This document shows positions 51,821 through 59,497 of a stretch of DNA of 64,000 bases, piece by piece; the stretch's first letter is position 1; each line of letters starts with the position of its first letter. The notes under the pieces are model-generated. The model was given only the letters and a program-made list of their open reading frames with translations. It did no database searches and was not told the origin of the DNA. This DNA comes from Vibrio rumoiensis (GTDB lineage Bacteria; Pseudomonadota; Gammaproteobacteria; Enterobacterales; Vibrionaceae). The stretch spans positions 1,054,001 to 1,118,000 of the forward strand of contig NZ_AP018686.1 in NCBI RefSeq assembly GCF_002218045.2, given 5' to 3'. Made by a program: the position numbers and the translations under genes.

Positions 51821-51846
51821 AAAGGCCGCTATTTAGCGGCCTTTTT
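51821..51846. terminator. Terminator after the RspA-like gene
   Basis: AAAGGCCGCT and AGCGGCCTTT form an exact 10-bp stem with an ATTT loop, followed by TTCATC; the flank on the other side is AAACCCA. It is 6 bp past the stop codon. The stop of the frameshifted GntR reading frame (51833) falls inside it. Confidence 0.85.
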
Positions 51847-52544
51847 CATCTCTATAATTCAAACTTTCAGGGTTAAACTGGGTATGGTAGGTACATTGAT
51901 AATCAATATCGATAATGTCGCTGACGACAAAAACTTCTCCCGTTTTTAAAAAACCTCGATTGGTAATATTCATTGCAGAACTTGAGCGTTTACCCCAATA
52001 AATCCGCGTCCTCTTTCACCAAACTGATCGCTTTATAAGTCGTTAAATAACTATCAATTTCTAACCCTAATGAAATAACATGCTTTTGCAGTGAACTTTC
52101 TATAATTTTTTCATCAATTTTTTTAAAAATTCGAACCGGTAGCCTTGTCTCTTCTATTTGCGTCACTTTGCCTTGAATTAAACGAAGGCGCTTAGCATGC
52201 CAAAGATACTCATCTTCACCAATCGAAAAAACTTGCATTTCATGAGGTGTTGGTAAGCGCTTATTTAATTTTATTTTTTTATAGGTAATTTCACCAAACT
52301 TATTTTCAGTCACCGTATTATAAATTAATGAAGATCCAATCACTGACGTATTAATAAAATAACCAGAACCCACTTTTGATTTAACAATACCAATCGCTTC
52401 TAGTTTTGATAGCGCTTTTCTTACTGAAAACCTTGATAGTTCATATTTTTCAGCCAGTTCTCTTTCTGAAGGCAGCTTAACTCGAATCACTCCCTGGCAG
52501 ACCTTACTGACAATATCTTGGACTAGTTCTTCGTACTTTTTCAT
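51833..52544 (-). pseudogene. GntR-family regulator with an apparent frameshift in its UTRA domain
   Basis: The intact reading frame (51990-52544) encodes 184 residues: a GntR winged helix (about 1-68, LPSERELAEKYELSRFSVRK) and the first part of a UTRA sensor domain, ending at ...VKEDADLLG. This is about 55 residues short of the usual 235-245. In another frame the missing part continues as WGKRSSSAMNIT...EVFVVSDIIDIDYQ...FNPESLNYRDEKGR to a stop at 51833, so a one-base shift near 51992-52012 (a run of T/G bases) explains the truncation. It is on the strand opposite to the RspA-like gene and convergent with it. A sequencing error is the other explanation. Confidence 0.75.
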
Positions 52545-53098
52545 TCATCGTATTCTTAATAATCAGTCGTTAAAATCTAACATCATACATAACGCAAGCT
52601 TATGGTTTAGCCACAACAAGCTATCTTAACGCCCTATGCCCTTCTAGCAAGTCATTAGGTATCTGCTAATAAACATCTCTAACGCACCACCGCTGATTTC
52701 ACAATAGTGATACCAATAATACCTAGTACTGCACCGGTGACTTTATCAATATAATAGGCCATTTTGGTAAAGCGCTTCCTAACACTTTGAGTCGAGAGAA
52801 GGTAAATGACCGCCGCATCCCATGCGAAGACGACCAATGTCATCCATGTTCACTGATTCCTTCTACAAGATCTTACAGGCTGAAAATATAAAACTCATAC
52901 TGCGCTTGGTACAAATTTTAGTCAACCATCTAAAAATCAAAGCATTAATAAAAAATAAAACGTAAACTAATTCCCTAGTCTGTGTTTCAAGCTAGGGATT
53001 TTTCACTTCCTTTCTTCTCCCTTCGGCTTTCTACCGATATATTTATCGACTTGCCTTTAACTGCTATCCTACGCACATCACGTGTTAATAGAGTACAA
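52545..53098. other. Gene-poor stretch containing a LysE remnant
   Basis: This 554-bp stretch between GntR and a small gene holds a broken LysE-like C-terminus (52679-52849, minus) and no intact ORF. A weak hairpin TCCCTAG/CTAGGGA with a 13-nt loop and T-run lies at 52971-53003. Confidence 0.55.
52679..52849 (-). pseudogene. C-terminal remnant of a LysE/RhtB-family exporter
   Basis: About 56 codons read in one frame: TWMTLVVFAWDAAVIYLLST followed by VRKRFTKM and GAVLGIIGITIVKSAVVR, ending at a stop. This matches the C-terminal two membrane helices of LysE-type exporters. A TGA stands directly upstream and no start codon or N-terminal part is present, so the rest has been lost. Translation was done by hand from the minus strand. 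Confidence 0.75.
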
Positions 53099-53350
53099 AT
53101 GATGATTGACGATAACCTAGTAATTGAAACCCTAGACGATTTAGAAGTATTTCTGCGCTTAGTGGAAAACGGTGGCCTTGGTCTGGAAAATGTCACAGGC
53201 GTGGCGCTGGCAACCAATAACAGCAATGGTCGCCCATTTGTTGCGGTTTTAGATGATAAACACCAGTTATTGCTTGGCCGTTGGGTTACTCAAGAGGTGT
53301 TTGATAACGGTAAAGATATCGTTCGTAACGGGCCGAAGAAAGCCCATTAG
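53099..53350 (+). CDS. Small conserved-type hypothetical protein
   Basis: An 83-residue soluble acidic protein starting MMIDDNLVIETLDDLEVFLR and ending RNGPKKAH. The frame is open to 52982 but the upstream part is not protein-like and the ATG pair at 53099/53102 is the better start. I do not recognise the family; Vibrio genomes hold similar proteins of unknown function. No partners are evident. Confidence 0.6.
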   Translation: MMIDDNLVIETLDDLEVFLRLVENGGLGLENVTGVALATNNSNGRPFVAVLDDKHQLLLGRWVTQEVFDNGKDIVRNGPKKAH

Positions 53351-53412
53351 TGCTTTTAGGTCGAATACAATGATGAATAAAGGCTGATTGATTCAGCCCT
53401 TATTTACTTCAA

Positions 53413-53499
53413 TAGCTCCCCAAAGCAACTGGATCTGTAATGGGGCGACAAGGGAATGAACACAGACAACAAAACAGCACTTTCAGGTACGACAGGGTA
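53413..53499. repeat. Dispersed palindromic repeat, copy 5 (degenerate)
   Basis: The copy starts TAGCTCCCCAAAGCAACTGG and ends CTTTCAGGTACGACAGGGTA; the family order is kept but with several substitutions. It lies between convergent genes. Confidence 0.55.
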
Positions 53500-53511
53500 A
53501 TTCACCGCTGT

Positions 53512-54423
53512 TTATACCACCTTCACATCTTTCTCGGTTTCTAAACGTTGTTTTAAGTACTCCACAAACAATTGAGTACGAGTATGTTCATAATCTAATT
53601 TCGGATAATAAGCGTATACACGAGTATGATCTGAGGTGACATTAGGCAGTACTCGCACCAATTCACCACGCTCAATTTCTTCTTGCAGCATCACTTGGTT
53701 GGATAAAATGATCCCCATTCCCCGCTTAGCACTGTGAAATAACGCTTCTGGATTGGTGGTCGAAAAGTTACCGGTTAAGCGCACTTTTTTACTTCGCTCA
53801 CCTAGAGTGGTTAATCGCACCTCTCGATCGACTTTCTCTCCCCAAATCAACATATTATGGGCAGCTAAATCATCCATCGTCTGCGGCTCACCATATTGCT
53901 TTAAATAACTGGGCGCAGCATAGAATCCAGATTGGTAGTCAATTAATGGCGCGGCACGAAAACTCAAAGTATCAAGGTTTTCAATTTCACGACCAATATA
54001 AATATCAAAACTGAGTTCCGGCAACTGACCGGGAAGAGTGGTGATCAGCTGCACTTTAATCTGTGGATATTGATGGAGAAAGTCATCAACATAACGCATG
54101 AAAAACTTAGAGCCTAATGCCAACGTGGCACCAACTCGTAATAATCCGGTTGGCGTTTGGTTAACCGAGCGTGTTTCATCCACCAGCGATTGCCATTGTT
54201 CTACCTGCGCTTTACCGCGTTGATAAAACATCGCGCCAGCTTCAGTTTGGCTTAATGAGCGAGTCGTCCGTTTGAGTAGCTGTACACCGATCCGTTCTTC
54301 TAAAAAATGTATGCGCTTACTTACTGCTGAACTGGTGGTATTCAAACGGCGAGCCGCTTGGTTAAAGCTACCTTCTTCAACCACTCGAATATAGGTTTTT
54401 ACCGATTCAATCCAATCCATCAT
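53512..54423 (-). CDS. LysR-family regulator
   Basis: A LysR-type regulator of about 303 residues with HTH MDWIESVKTYIRVVEEGSF and SAVSKRIHFLE (about 33-43), and a C-terminal effector domain. The start at 54423 (ATGATGGAT) has a GAGGCGA ribosome site; an extra ATG lies at 54432. It is divergent from an MFS transporter with a 7-bp inverted repeat (54444-54472) in between, so it probably regulates that gene. Confidence 0.88.
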   Translation of the reverse strand: MMDWIESVKTYIRVVEEGSFNQAARRLNTTSSAVSKRIHFLEERIGVQLLKRTTRSLSQTEAGAMFYQRGKAQVEQWQSLVDETRSVNQTPTGLLRVGATLALGSKFFMRYVDDFLHQYPQIKVQLITTLPGQLPELSFDIYIGREIENLDTLSFRAAPLIDYQSGFYAAPSYLKQYGEPQTMDDLAAHNMLIWGEKVDREVRLTTLGERSKKVRLTGNFSTTNPEALFHSAKRGMGIILSNQVMLQEEIERGELVRVLPNVTSDHTRVYAYYPKLDYEHTRTQLFVEYLKQRLETEKDVKVV

Positions 54424-54443
54424 TCGCCTCATTGTTTCCCAAG

Positions 54444-54472
54444 TAGACTCAATCTCTTTCCTATAGAGTCTA
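54444..54472. promoter_or_regulatory. Inverted repeat between LysR and MFS genes
   Basis: TAGACTC (54444-54450) and GAGTCTA (54466-54472) are exact reverse complements 15 bp apart. The position in the divergent promoter makes it a candidate LysR site. Confidence 0.5.
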
Positions 54473-54507
54473 TTATCATTATATATTCACCAAAGTACAC
54501 TAGTTGT

Positions 54508-55713
54508 ATGAAAGTAGAAACGATAAACGCCTTTAAAAAAACACCACTTTTGCTCGCGATGATGATCATCGCAACGGGTCAAGTTGGTGTAAGCATTTAT
54601 CTGCCTTCTTTACCATTAATTAGCCATGATTTAGCGGTTTCCCAAGCGCAAGTTCAGTCGATTGTTACCTTCTTTTTAATTAGCTTTGGTTTATCGCAAT
54701 TGTTCTACGGCCCGCTATCCGATGCCATAGGACGCCGTCCCGTTTTTCTCGCAGGACAAGGCGTTTACCTACTAGGTACTTTAATTTGTGTGTTGTGGGC
54801 CAGTAGTTTTGAAGCGTTATTGTTTGGTCGATTTTTACAAGGCCTAGGAGCAGGTAGCGCCTCAGTACTCGGCCGCAGTGTGCTGCGCGATAGCTATAAT
54901 GGCCCAGATCTCACCAAAGCCTTATCTTATCTATCGATCACTGCCTCGATTTTACCGATCATCTCACCGGTATTTGGTGGTTGGGTTGCTTATCATTTCG
55001 GCTGGCAAAGTGTGTTTAGTGCGGTGCTGGTGTATTTAATTGCGATTGTTACGCTCGGCTGGAAAGTACTCCCTGAAACCTTACCCTACCCTAAAAGCCG
55101 CTTTAATCCGGTCAAAGTATTAAAAGGTTATGGTGAGCTGATTACCTGCAAGCAAGTCATTTCGAGTGCCAGTTATAATTGGATCAGCTATTTAGGTGCG
55201 GTTGTCTCGTTGTCGGTATTACCATTTTTATTGCAAAAACAATTGGGGATGACGGTATCTGACTACGGTGAAGCGATGATCATTCCCTCGGCGGGATTAT
55301 TAATTGGTAGCGTCACGGTAAATCGCCTGCATAAATATTTCTCGCAAGCTCGCTTGTTGTGCATGGCATTTAGCTTGATGGTAATTTCAGGGGTTTGGTT
55401 GCTTGCGATGCCTTTGTCTGCCTTTCATTTAATTGGCGCATTTACCTTATTAACCGTCGCGCAAGGCATGAGTTTTCCGATTTCGATGTCATTGCTACTT
55501 GAACCTCATCCTAACCGTGTCGGTGCAGTGTCGGCCTTATCTGGCTCGATCCAAATGTGTATCGCCGGCTTCTTTGGCGAGTTTTTAGTACGCAACTTTG
55601 TGTCGACCCAGAACGATCTCGGCATCTTCTATTGTTGTACTGCATTAGTCATGATGACGGTGTTAATCGTCAGCCGCCGAGCCGAAAGAGAAGCTAAAGT
55701 GTCTGTAAACTAA
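54508..55713 (+). CDS. MFS multidrug efflux transporter (EmrD/Bcr-like)
   Basis: A 401-residue inner-membrane drug/H+ antiporter with about 12 helices. The signature between helices 2 and 3 is FYGPLSDAIGRRPVFLAGQ (about 74-92), and the start ATGQVGVSIYLPSLPLI resembles EmrD and Bcr. The ATG at 54508 was chosen because the frame open to 54358 overlaps the divergent LysR gene. The nearest relative by motif is EmrD-like; substrates are unknown. Confidence 0.88.
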   Translation: MKVETINAFKKTPLLLAMMIIATGQVGVSIYLPSLPLISHDLAVSQAQVQSIVTFFLISFGLSQLFYGPLSDAIGRRPVFLAGQGVYLLGTLICVLWASSFEALLFGRFLQGLGAGSASVLGRSVLRDSYNGPDLTKALSYLSITASILPIISPVFGGWVAYHFGWQSVFSAVLVYLIAIVTLGWKVLPETLPYPKSRFNPVKVLKGYGELITCKQVISSASYNWISYLGAVVSLSVLPFLLQKQLGMTVSDYGEAMIIPSAGLLIGSVTVNRLHKYFSQARLLCMAFSLMVISGVWLLAMPLSAFHLIGAFTLLTVAQGMSFPISMSLLLEPHPNRVGAVSALSGSIQMCIAGFFGEFLVRNFVSTQNDLGIFYCCTALVMMTVLIVSRRAEREAKVSVN

Positions 55714-55725
55714 GGTGCCTGTAAA

Positions 55726-56109
55726 CTAAAGCAACCCGGTAAATTGCACTTTCTCTACCGCTTTAAAGCTATTCGCGCCATCAAAATAGCGAATGGCTAA
55801 TTCTTTAATCAATTGTGGCTCCAACATCCGATAATTTACCGCCACCCGTGAAGTAGGTGATACATCAATAGCTGAATAATGAGTCACGCAGCCACATTGA
55901 TTACAGCAATGAAATAAGATCTCTCGGTCACCACGGCAATATTGCCGACTCCCATATTCTCCAACAGATATCTCAACCTCAGGTTGTAAATAGTATCCCC
56001 ACAGTGCCGCATAACGAGCGCAAATAGAACAATTACAACATGTCATGGTGTCTGTTAACTTAGGTAGTTGCAGCTTGATATTGCCGCAATGACATTGAGC
56101 TTGGATCAT
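55726..56109 (-). CDS. GFA-family (DUF636) zinc-binding protein
   Basis: A 127-residue GFA-like protein. It has the zinc-binding Cys pattern CHCGNIKLQLP, CCNCSICARYAALWGYY and FHCCNQCGCVTHY. Some members help convert formaldehyde and glutathione; most are uncharacterised. It shares a strand with the AsnC regulator 12 bp upstream, so the two are probably co-transcribed. Confidence 0.88.
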   Translation of the reverse strand: MIQAQCHCGNIKLQLPKLTDTMTCCNCSICARYAALWGYYLQPEVEISVGEYGSRQYCRGDREILFHCCNQCGCVTHYSAIDVSPTSRVAVNYRMLEPQLIKELAIRYFDGANSFKAVEKVQFTGLL

Positions 56110-56120
56110 ATCGTCATTCC

Positions 56121-56561
56121 TTAACGAGTATCTTTTGAAGTATCCATCACCACGAGAGTCGTGATGGTATTGACTTGTGGGATCTCGCCTAACACCTCAG
56201 AGTGAAAACGCTTATAACTGCTGAGATCTTTGGTTTCCACTCGCAATAAATACTCATTGGCGCCAGTAATGTTGTGGCATTCGGTAACCTCCTTGGCCAA
56301 CATCACTTCTTGCTCAAATTCCCGTTGAGATTTTTGACTGTGATTCGATAACCCAATCGTGACATAAGCCATAAAGCCAATCCCTAATTTATCGGCATTT
56401 AATACCGCTCGATAACCGGTGATCACCTGTTGTCGCTCAAGCTCTTGTACCCGTCTCAAGGTCGCTGATGGCGATAAACCAATGCGCTCTGAAAGCTCTA
56501 CGTTGGATAATCGCCCATCCATTTGCAGCTCTTGCAATATTCTTTCGTCAAATCTATCCAT
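56121..56561 (-). CDS. Lrp/AsnC-family regulator
   Basis: A 146-residue AsnC-type regulator. HTH: DERILQELQMDGRLSNVELS and LSPSATLRRVQELE (about 5-44); the C-terminal RAM sensor domain includes ITGANEYLLRVETKDL. It is divergent from a LysE-family exporter across 110 bp. Such pairs usually respond to the exported amino acid (family knowledge). Confidence 0.92.
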   Translation of the reverse strand: MDRFDERILQELQMDGRLSNVELSERIGLSPSATLRRVQELERQQVITGYRAVLNADKLGIGFMAYVTIGLSNHSQKSQREFEQEVMLAKEVTECHNITGANEYLLRVETKDLSSYKRFHSEVLGEIPQVNTITTLVVMDTSKDTR

Positions 56562-56671
56562 AACTTAACTTTGTTGCTCACTTTATCTAAATAGCACATC
56601 AAATAGACATAAAATGTAGCCACAAACCCAATAATATACAAGGAAATCTCAAACGAACTGGACACTAAGAA

Positions 56672-57259
56672 ATGGATATTCAGCAACTGCTCGCCTTATT
56701 TACTTTTGTGCTTATATCAACCGCCTCACCCGGCCCTAACAATATTATGTTGATGACCTCGGGGGCCAACATCGGATTTTTGCGTACCGTTCCACACATG
56801 CTCGGCGTGGTATTTGGCTTTAGTTTTATGGTCTTATTGGTTGGGCTTGGTTTGATGAGCCTATTTAAGCTCTACCCTGTTTTACACCAATTATTAAACA
56901 TCGCTTGTATTACGTATCTGTTTTATCTGGCGTTTAAAATTGCGCGCTCTCAGCCCGGTTCGAGCGATGCCGAATATCAACCGATGAGCTTTTTGGCTGC
57001 CTCTTACTTCCAATGGATCAACCCCAAAGCATGGACCATGGCAATCACCGCTGTCAGTGTTTATAACTCGCTTAATAACTGGCAAGGGGTGTTAATCGTG
57101 TCGCTGATGTTTGGCTTAGTGAATATGCCATCGGCCACGTTATGGATTTACGCAGGGCAAAAGCTGCAGATCTGGCTCAATAGCCCACTGCGGGTGAAAT
57201 GGTTTAACTATTCCATGTCGACCTTATTAGTGCTCTCAGTGGTGCCAATGATGCTCTAA
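56672..57259 (+). CDS. LysE/RhtB-family amino acid exporter (B)
   Basis: A 195-residue inner-membrane exporter with about six helices and the signature ASPGPNNIMLMTSGANIGF (about 19-37). The segment YFQWINPKAWTMAITAVS is also typical. The divergent AsnC gene is the likely regulator. Confidence 0.92.
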   Translation: MDIQQLLALFTFVLISTASPGPNNIMLMTSGANIGFLRTVPHMLGVVFGFSFMVLLVGLGLMSLFKLYPVLHQLLNIACITYLFYLAFKIARSQPGSSDAEYQPMSFLAASYFQWINPKAWTMAITAVSVYNSLNNWQGVLIVSLMFGLVNMPSATLWIYAGQKLQIWLNSPLRVKWFNYSMSTLLVLSVVPMML

Positions 57260-57407
57260 AATAATGAGGAAAGTGCTATCAAGGCAATCTACAGATCGCT
57301 CATTTACATTGTAAATTCTATATCGATTCCATTAAGAACAGTCTTTACACACGGTGTTTTTCTTCTTCCTATGATTGGTATTGAATTTATCAATCAAGGA
57401 GAAAACA

Positions 57408-58730
57408 ATGTTTAAACAAAGAGTTACTGTAGGACTAGGATTGGCAGCAGTGGCGCTTCACAGTCACGCTGCAAATCTTGCTCCCTCTTCACTTCCTCCC
57501 GCAGGAATTTCGGTTGAAAACGCGCCACAATTTGTCGCCATCGCCTTTGATGACAATACCTTAGTTGACGGACAAAACTGGGTTCTTGAACAATGGGGAA
57601 AGCGCCATAACCCTGCAGGAAACGGCAATAGCGTAACCTTTGATGGTGCGGCCATTCACACCACCTTTTTTAATACATGTGAAGCGATCATCGCTACGAA
57701 TGAGCAAGGCACCAACGCAGGCCATGTCAAAGAAACTTGGTATCAAGCCAACTTACTTGGGCACGAAATGGCCAATCACACCCTTAATCATTTACACGGG
57801 TTAGATTTCAGCTCTGCGGAGTGGCAACAACAAATCAATGATTGCCAGAGCGCCATGAACAAACCCTTTACTCAAACCGATCCTGAATTTCCCTCTGATG
57901 CCGAAGGCATTGATGCTAATGCCGTGGGCTTTCGCTCGCCTTATCTCGAATATAACGATGCTTTATTCGCTTACTTAAACCAGAACGGATTTAAATACGA
58001 TGCCAGTATTGTCGAAGGTTATGCGCCCGATCATCACGCAGGAAACCAGTATTGGCCATATACACTGGACAACGGTAGTCCTGGCGCTGATTTAGCGGCA
58101 AGTTGGGGAATCAAGCCACCCATCACGCAACATGCGGGGTTATGGGAAGTTCCCGTTTACGCGTTAACCGTGCCAGATGATGAGACGGCAAAACAATACG
58201 GCTTTGATTACTCTCTGCGCGACAAAATTCAACAAAAAATGAGTTGGTTTGATGTTCAGTCAGGCAAGATTGAGTCTGGTGATTACAACTTATTTTACAT
58301 GGCAGAACTGAGCGGTCCGGAAGTGTTGGCCATTTTAAAATACAACTTAGATAGGCGTCTGGCTGGCAACAAAGCTCCGATGACGTTTCTTGGCCACTCC
58401 ACCCAATATGATGACCAAATGGACCAATGGGTGCCGACTGCCTCTACCACAGAAGAGCGTCGCCAAGCTCTTGAAGCATTTTTGGATTATGCGCTTTCCA
58501 AACAAGATGTGCGTATTGTTAGCCATTTAGAATTGGTGAATTGGATGGAGAACCCGCAAGCGCTGCCCGCTCGATGTGAATCCGCTGAATGGACAAAAAA
58601 TACGTCTTACAGCCAACCACAAAAGGTCAGCTATGCAGGGTTTGAATGGCAGGCAAAGTGGTGGTCGTATAATGAAAAGCCACAAGATAAAAGCTGGTCT
58701 GCATGGCAGAAAGTGAGGGCTTGTCGCTAA
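57408..58730 (+). CDS. Secreted polysaccharide (chitin-type) deacetylase with chitin-binding tail
   Basis: A 440-residue CE4-type deacetylase. A signal peptide (about 1-22, ending SHA) is followed by the catalytic domain: motif 1 AIAFDDN (the usual Gly is Asn), motif 2 NHTLNH (His-x3-His metal ligands), motif 3 GFRSPYLEYND, and a late FLGHS that may carry the catalytic His. The last about 50 residues, WTKNTSYSQPQKVSYAG and WQAKWWSYNEKP, look like a CBM5/12 chitin-binding domain. The ATG has an AAGGAG ribosome site. The likely role is removal of acetyl groups from chitin outside the cell. Confidence 0.85.
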   Translation: MFKQRVTVGLGLAAVALHSHAANLAPSSLPPAGISVENAPQFVAIAFDDNTLVDGQNWVLEQWGKRHNPAGNGNSVTFDGAAIHTTFFNTCEAIIATNEQGTNAGHVKETWYQANLLGHEMANHTLNHLHGLDFSSAEWQQQINDCQSAMNKPFTQTDPEFPSDAEGIDANAVGFRSPYLEYNDALFAYLNQNGFKYDASIVEGYAPDHHAGNQYWPYTLDNGSPGADLAASWGIKPPITQHAGLWEVPVYALTVPDDETAKQYGFDYSLRDKIQQKMSWFDVQSGKIESGDYNLFYMAELSGPEVLAILKYNLDRRLAGNKAPMTFLGHSTQYDDQMDQWVPTASTTEERRQALEAFLDYALSKQDVRIVSHLELVNWMENPQALPARCESAEWTKNTSYSQPQKVSYAGFEWQAKWWSYNEKPQDKSWSAWQKVRACR

Positions 58731-58754
58731 ATGGTATATCAATAAATTTAAAAA

Positions 58755-58786
58755 AAGCCTGCTATACCTAAATAGCAGGCTCTGTA
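58755..58786 (-). terminator. Terminator for the coiled-coil membrane protein gene
   Basis: AGCCTGCTAT and ATAGCAGGCT form an exact 10-bp stem with an ACCTAA loop. On the minus strand a TTTTTTTAAATTT tract follows, so it ends the gene at 58801-59385. The plus side lacks a T-run. Confidence 0.8.
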
Positions 58787-58800
58787 TGTACTAATGTCTG

Positions 58801-59385
58801 TTATTCATTGTCTTGTTGAATATCTTCTACCTTTTCTTGCACTTGCGCTTTGGTATCTTGCGCCTTCTCAACCAGCTCATCTTTCTTCTCTAGCAACTGA
58901 TCTTTATTTTCCATTAGCGAGTCTTTTTTGCTCGCAATGACATCGGCAATACCGGCTAAGTTATCCGCCAACTGCTGGGCTTTATCTTCTGGAAATTTCT
59001 CTTGTAGCGTTGTTTTAAGCTTGGCTTTTAGATTCTCAAGCATCTCTTGTTTTTCTGAATCAGAAGCATCGCGAAGCTTAGAAACCGCACCCGCTATTTG
59101 CTTTAGTTCAGGGAAAAGGTTGGCATCTTTTAATGGCGCAAGTAGTTTTACATCTTGCAGATTAGCGTTATCGACTTTGTTATCAAGAGTCGTTAATAAA
59201 GTATCGACTTTATCCAGGGTTTGTTCGCCACGTTGATACAAAGGAGCAATTGCTTCATTTTCCGCGAAGCTAGTGATCTTATCGACCGTTAAAAACAGTA
59301 ACACCATGATGATCACAATCGGCAATAACAGCCCACTAAATAAACCGACAAAAAAATTATTAAAGCCAGAACCAAAGCTCTTCAT
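58801..59385 (-). CDS. Single-pass membrane protein with long helical domain, function unknown
   Basis: A 194-residue protein with one strong membrane segment (about 10-34, FVGLFSGLLLPIVIIMVLLF) and a highly charged helical remainder, including a lysine/glutamate-rich coiled coil at about 150-190 (KDQLLEKKDELVEKAQDTKA). I do not recognise it. It is a single gene between the deacetylase and the heme genes on the minus strand, and appears to be an inner-membrane protein with its coil on one side. Confidence 0.75.
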   Translation of the reverse strand: MKSFGSGFNNFFVGLFSGLLLPIVIIMVLLFLTVDKITSFAENEAIAPLYQRGEQTLDKVDTLLTTLDNKVDNANLQDVKLLAPLKDANLFPELKQIAGAVSKLRDASDSEKQEMLENLKAKLKTTLQEKFPEDKAQQLADNLAGIADVIASKKDSLMENKDQLLEKKDELVEKAQDTKAQVQEKVEDIQQDNE

Positions 59386-59497
59386 TGCTATTCCTTAAGA
59401 AATTAAAATTACATGTTATTTTGTACGCAATACTACCTTATATGACTAAAAATTCCTAAATAACATCCGCTTGCGGTCAATCGTACTTTCAAGATGT

